In this document: positions 60,451 through 64,000 of the stretch, piece after piece
Position numbering within the stretch: position 1 is the first letter of the stretch
Layout of the letters: every line of letters starts with the position of its first letter
Assembly (NCBI RefSeq): GCF_041153465.1
Contig: NZ_CP154858.1
Location: 434,001-498,000 of the forward strand
Origin: Thermohahella caldifontis
Lineage (GTDB): Bacteria > Pseudomonadota > Gammaproteobacteria > Pseudomonadales > Oleiphilaceae
Length of the DNA: 64,000 nt
Direction of reading: 5' to 3'
Made by a program: the position numbers and the translations under genes
The notes under the pieces: generated by a model
What the model saw: only the letters and a program-made list of their open reading frames with translations
What the model was told of the DNA's origin: nothing
The model's database searches: none

Positions 60451-61410
60451 ATGGACCTTTCCAGAATTGATCTCAATCTCCTTGTCTACCTTGATGCGCT
60501 TCTGCGTGAAAAGAACGTCACGCGTGCCGCGCAGATGACGGGTATCACTCAGCCCGCCATGAGCAACGTGCTCAAGCGTTTGCGGGATGTATTCGATGAT
60601 CCCCTGCTCATTCGTACCAGTGACGGCATGGTACCCACCGCCCGTGCGCTGGAACTGCATCCGCGGGTCAGGCAGGTGCTGGATCAGATTGAACTGATCG
60701 TTCAGCCCAAGACACGATTCAATCCGGCCACCAGTCAGCGCGTTTTCCGCATCATGGCCAGTGACTACGCCGAAAGTACGGTGATTCCGCGTGTGCTTGG
60801 CCGGATTCGCCGGGTGGCGCCGAATGTCATTCTGGATATCCTGACACCGTCCGATGTGGCTTTCCACGATATGGAACAGGGGCGGGTGGATATGGCCATC
60901 AACCGCTTTGACAAGATCCCCCAGTCCTTTCATCAGAAGACCATCTGGCGTGATGGTTTTTCGTGCCTGTTGAGCGTGCACAATCCGCTGGTCTATGACT
61001 TTACGCTGGAGAATTATCTCAAGGCCAAGCATATCTGGGTCAGCAAGACCGGGTTTGGTGTGGGGGTGGGCATGAACCCCAAGGATGTCCAGCGACTCGG
61101 CTGGGTCGATGATGCCTTGTCCAGGCTCGGCAAGACGCGGCAGATCAGCGTGTTTACCCGTCATTACCAGGTGGCGAGCCTGCTTGCCCAGCAGCATGAT
61201 CTCATCGCCACGCTGCCCACCCGGGCGGCGTTGCTGCAGCGGGACAATCCGGAACTGGTGATCCGCGAGGTGCCCTTTCCCATTCCTGAAATCGAGCTCA
61301 AGATGGCCTGGAGTCCGCTGCTTCAGCATAATCCGGATCATATCTGGCTGAGAAACCTCATACACGAGGAAGCCAACCGGGAAGAAGAGGAAGTCCGGGC
61401 GCTGGACTGA
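60451..61410 (+). CDS. LysR-family transcriptional regulator
   Basis: The 319-aa protein has the LysR winged helix-turn-helix at the N-terminus (LNLLVYLDALLREKNVTRAA, then GITQPAMSNVLKRLRDVFDD) and a periplasmic-binding-like effector domain from about residue 95. The start MDLSRIDLNLL is typical of the NodD/PcpR-like branch. Effector and targets are unknown. The next gene follows after 145 bp containing two palindromes that could be its operators. Confidence 0.92.
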   Translation: MDLSRIDLNLLVYLDALLREKNVTRAAQMTGITQPAMSNVLKRLRDVFDDPLLIRTSDGMVPTARALELHPRVRQVLDQIELIVQPKTRFNPATSQRVFRIMASDYAESTVIPRVLGRIRRVAPNVILDILTPSDVAFHDMEQGRVDMAINRFDKIPQSFHQKTIWRDGFSCLLSVHNPLVYDFTLENYLKAKHIWVSKTGFGVGVGMNPKDVQRLGWVDDALSRLGKTRQISVFTRHYQVASLLAQQHDLIATLPTRAALLQRDNPELVIREVPFPIPEIELKMAWSPLLQHNPDHIWLRNLIHEEANREEEEVRALD

Positions 61411-61483
61411 TTCGCTGTGTACAGTCGGACGGGAAACTGGCGCCGGGAGTGGAGCCAGGATACAAAGTTTTACATTTCAGAGC

Positions 61484-61524
61484 TGATCATTAATTGATCA
61501 TGGCGTATACTTTGAGCGTATACG
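61484..61524. promoter_or_regulatory. Two palindromes upstream of the small membrane gene
   Basis: TGATCATTAATTGATCA (61484-61500) is a near-perfect 17-bp palindrome. Just after it, CGTATAC (61504-61510) and CGTATACG (61517-61524) repeat a GTATAC palindrome. A -10-like TATACT overlaps the first GTATAC. Together they look like a regulated promoter for the gene at 61556. Confidence 0.4.
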
Positions 61525-61555
61525 ACTTTAGTCTAATGCCCTGGGAGATGCGCCG

Positions 61556-61861
61556 ATGCTCACACCCCGTCAACGCGCCTTGCTGGCCGCCCGAGAAGAC
61601 ACCTATTTCATGAACTGGATTGCACGCTGGATTCCCCAGGACGGGCTGGATGAGCGGGAGCGCTTTGTCCTGTGTCGTGACGCATTCCGAATGACCGTCT
61701 GGACGCTCACGCTGCTTGCCGTGCTGCTGCCGCTGGGCCGGATTCTGGAGCTGGTTGTGCTGGTGGCCTGGCCCAATTATCTGTTTTTCGGTCGCTGGGC
61801 GGCGTATGCCCGGTCCGCACAGGCCGAACCGGTGCCTGTCCGCCGTCAGAGTGACAGCTGA
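61556..61861 (+). CDS. Small membrane protein of unknown function
   Basis: The 101-aa protein begins MLTPRQRALLAAREDTYFMN and has a hydrophobic region at about residues 44-82, long enough for one or two helices, and a charged tail. No family is recognised. GGGAGATGCGCCG precedes the ATG. Its 3' end overlaps the convergent acetyltransferase gene by 16 bp. Confidence 0.6.
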   Translation: MLTPRQRALLAAREDTYFMNWIARWIPQDGLDERERFVLCRDAFRMTVWTLTLLAVLLPLGRILELVVLVAWPNYLFFGRWAAYARSAQAEPVPVRRQSDS

Positions 61862-62799
61862 CGAAATTCCGGGCAGGGTACTGAACGGCTGAACAGGGCT
61901 TCAAAGTCTGAGGTCAGCATGCGTGCCCGCGCCGGATCGTAGTAGCAGGCAAACCCCTCCGGATAGCTGGTTCGGTGCTGGTAAAGCACTGCCATTTCAT
62001 CCACGATGACATATTGCGGTTCATCAGCGGACCTGGCTTCAGGCAGCGGTTGTCGCAGATCCAGTGCGGTGCTCAGCCTGCCCAGCAGGGAATGGAGCTC
62101 GCCGCTTTGCTGCATGCATTGTGCCGGCTCGCGAATAATCATGCGGACGCTGGGCTGGTTACGGCGGCGTGACAGATATTTCAACCTTTCTGCAATATCC
62201 GGGTGCCCGAAAAGCGCAGCGGGCAGGGTATCCGTGACAATATCCAGCCGGTGTGTGCACTGACGGATCAGGCACACCAGATGTGCCGAAATGTCTTCCC
62301 ATTGCGTCAGTTGATGGCTCTGGCGGTCCTTGCCTACCACCTGAGGCGTCTCGGATGGCGCTTCCCGGAGTTGAAGGGTCATGCGGATGTGGGGGATTCC
62401 TGCCTCCTCGTAAACCTCCCCTTCGGTAACGAATCCTTCGGAAGCATAAAAATCCGCGACCTGGGTCTGGGCCGACAGAACGGCACGCTGAAAGGGCTCG
62501 GAGCGGGCGTAATTGAGCACATAACGGAGCAGGCTGCGGGCGATACCCCGGCGGCGGTGGTCGGGCAGTACCGCCATGCGGCCGATGCGGGCCTGGCTCT
62601 CTTCAGGCACGAGCCTGGCGCAGGCGACGGGTTCGCCGTGCTCCGAGTAGTAGAGAAAATGCAGGGCCCGGGGGTCATGTTCATCCCACTCCAGGGATTC
62701 GGGCACGCCTTGTTCCCGGATGAACACCGTCTCCCGGATGTGTCTGAGCACCTGTTGTTCCGGGCTGTCCCAGGCAAGTATCCGGATGTGCGCGATCAT
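61846..62799 (-). CDS. GNAT-family acetyltransferase with C-terminal extension
   Basis: The 317-aa protein has an N-terminal GNAT domain (FIREQGVPESLEWDEHDPRA, then RIGRMAVLPDHRRRGIARSL with the acetyl-CoA loop). A C-terminal domain of about 150 residues lacks GNAT motifs and resembles phospholipase-D-like folds fused to some YjcF-type acetyltransferases. The start ATG 62799 overlaps the cupin stop (ATGA), so the gene is coupled to the ribosomal oxygenase gene. The substrate is unknown. Confidence 0.85.
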   Translation of the reverse strand: MIAHIRILAWDSPEQQVLRHIRETVFIREQGVPESLEWDEHDPRALHFLYYSEHGEPVACARLVPEESQARIGRMAVLPDHRRRGIARSLLRYVLNYARSEPFQRAVLSAQTQVADFYASEGFVTEGEVYEEAGIPHIRMTLQLREAPSETPQVVGKDRQSHQLTQWEDISAHLVCLIRQCTHRLDIVTDTLPAALFGHPDIAERLKYLSRRRNQPSVRMIIREPAQCMQQSGELHSLLGRLSTALDLRQPLPEARSADEPQYVIVDEMAVLYQHRTSYPEGFACYYDPARARMLTSDFEALFSRSVPCPEFRQLSL

Positions 62800-63956
62800 G
62801 CGGCTTCCTGCACCAGACTGCCCTGATTGATCAGCGCAGTGAGTACGGACCATGCCAGTTCCTGATCATCGGCGCTCAGCTCATACACGACGGAAAGATC
62901 CGGGGCGGACCGGGCCGACAGGGCGGCCGCAAAAGGTTCGAGGGCATGTGGCAAATCAAAGAGTGTGCCGTCCACGGCCAGGCAGAGCGTATCACCAATG
63001 CGGGTATAGACATACCTGGATCCTTCATTCCAGAGCCAGCCTTGCAGACCTGCGTCGGCCACTTCGGAGATGGTCACCTGTTCTTCGGGTGGAATCACGA
63101 TACCGGAGTGCTTCGGCTCGGTAGAGAGTCTCAGCAGGGTGCGCGTGAGCCGGCTTTCGGTCAGCAGTTGTGTGACCAGCGCCTCCCTCGCGTTCCGGAC
63201 CACGCGCGGATCCAGCCAGCCCGGGCGGGATTGCGGCGTGCTCACCAGATCATCCACATGCAGGGGGGCAATGGCGTCCAGTTCGAGCTGATCAAGCCAG
63301 GCTGATGCCACCTCGGTGAGCGTGGGGCTTCGGAAGCCTACGGACAGGGTAATCGAAAAACCGTCCGCTATGCCATGGTGAGCCACACCCGGCGGCAGAT
63401 AGAGAATGTCACCGGGTTCCAGAACCCAGCTATCGGTCACGGCCATGTCCGCAAGGATGCGCAAGGGGGTTCCTGCAACCCGGGGACTGGTTTCGTCACA
63501 TACGGGACCCACATGCCAGCGCTTTCTGCCTTCGGCCTGGATCAGGAAAACGTCGTAATAGTCAAAATGAGGGCCGACGCTTGCGCCATCCGGGGAAACG
63601 GACGCCATGATATCGTCCAGGCGCCAGTTGGGAATGAAGCGGAACAGGTCAAGCAGTGCGGCCAGAGGGCGGTGCCAGTGATCAAGGCCCTGGATAAGCA
63701 GCGTCCAGCCGCGATCGGGCATGTTGCTCAGCGTGCGCTCGTCAAAGGGACCGTTCTCGGGTTGCCAGGGCTTGCCATGGCGTGACTCCCAGACGATCCG
63801 TGATTCGACGTCTTCCTCCATGGCGAGGCCTGCCAGGTCATTGGCATCCAGATCAAAACCGAAGCCTTCCAGTCCCTGACGGATGAGGAGCGGGCGCTTC
63901 TGCCAGTAGTCTGACAGAAAACGCCCGGGCGTCAGCTCGCCCAGGTTCAGCTTCAT
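62796..63956 (-). CDS. roxA: Ribosomal protein uL16 3-hydroxylase (RoxA/YcfD-type cupin)
   Basis: The 386-aa protein is a 2-oxoglutarate/Fe(II) oxygenase of the JmjC-like YcfD family. It has ALLDLFRFIPNWRLDDIMAS, the iron triad H-x-D (GPHFDYYDVFL, residues about 128-130) and the distal His in LPPGVAHHG near 191, with GRKRWHVG in between. YcfD hydroxylates an arginine of ribosomal protein L16. Start 63956 overlaps the preceding partial gene (ATGA). Confidence 0.9.
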   Translation of the reverse strand: MKLNLGELTPGRFLSDYWQKRPLLIRQGLEGFGFDLDANDLAGLAMEEDVESRIVWESRHGKPWQPENGPFDERTLSNMPDRGWTLLIQGLDHWHRPLAALLDLFRFIPNWRLDDIMASVSPDGASVGPHFDYYDVFLIQAEGRKRWHVGPVCDETSPRVAGTPLRILADMAVTDSWVLEPGDILYLPPGVAHHGIADGFSITLSVGFRSPTLTEVASAWLDQLELDAIAPLHVDDLVSTPQSRPGWLDPRVVRNAREALVTQLLTESRLTRTLLRLSTEPKHSGIVIPPEEQVTISEVADAGLQGWLWNEGSRYVYTRIGDTLCLAVDGTLFDLPHALEPFAAALSARSAPDLSVVYELSADDQELAWSVLTALINQGSLVQEAA

Positions 63957-64000
63957 GGCTTGTCCTGACTGCGGATGCGTCGTGCCTGGTCGGCGGCATT
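63953..64000 (-). CDS. C-terminal end of an upstream gene (partial)
   Basis: A reading frame enters from the right edge and ends NAADQARRIRSQDKP at a TGA overlapping the roxA start codon (ATGA). The overlap suggests a coupled upstream gene. Only 15 codons are visible, so no identity can be given. Confidence 0.4.
   Translation of the reverse strand, partial: NAADQARRIRSQDKP

Overview
The window is a roughly 60% GC bacterial chromosome segment from a gammaproteobacterium. Supporting this are the dnaE-accA-tilS order, cmoA/cmoB/cmoM, a RoxA-type cupin oxygenase, ElbB, DUF2069, DUF3422, ComFB and a CcoM-like peptide. I cannot name the genus from sequence alone.

Layout: 0-1.6 kb is the end of a type VI secretion (T6SS) cluster: the tail of a PP2C phosphatase, a Ser/Thr kinase and Hcp. 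1.7-15.6 kb is mostly housekeeping: an orphan lipoprotein, a GspE/PilB ATPase, DUF2069 and ArsC-like genes, a degenerate GGDEF protein, dnaE, accA, tilS, a 7TM-GGDEF-EAL protein and DUF3422. A 37-aa CcoM-like gene with an FNR-type site follows at 15.7 kb. 15.9-28.6 kb is the accessory core: a minus-strand operon with vgrG, three tandem lipoprotein paralogues (the vgrG-proximal one split by an ISNCY element), a 1229-aa protein with an internal OmpA-like domain and a translationally coupled 446-aa protein. I read it as a VgrG-linked effector/immunity module of undescribed type.

29-37.8 kb holds RNA modification and housekeeping genes: a flavin reductase, rsmC, an RluA-type synthase and cmoM convergent with cmoAB, then asnS, a membrane-anchored response regulator and msrA. 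37.9-43.0 kb is a scarred block between 24-bp direct repeats: a 54-aa membrane peptide, an IS3 remnant, a recD fragment, a P-type ATPase, exbD, and an exbB lacking its first membrane helix next to a large hairpin. 43-57.4 kb is again conserved: a coiled-coil protein, elbB, an XRE regulator, prc, two fatty-acid oxidation genes, comFB, a DUF349 protein and a potD-like/GGDEF-EAL pair resembling NspS-MbaA. 57.4-60.2 kb is two identical head-to-tail ISNCY copies ending exactly at the promoter of tRNA-Ala-tRNA-Glu. The window closes with a LysR regulator, a small membrane protein, a GNAT enzyme, RoxA and a cut gene.

Caution on sequence quality: accA (normally essential) and hcp are each broken by a single missing base in a homopolymer run, and the IS3 remnant has an altered A run, so homopolymer errors in the assembly are plausible.
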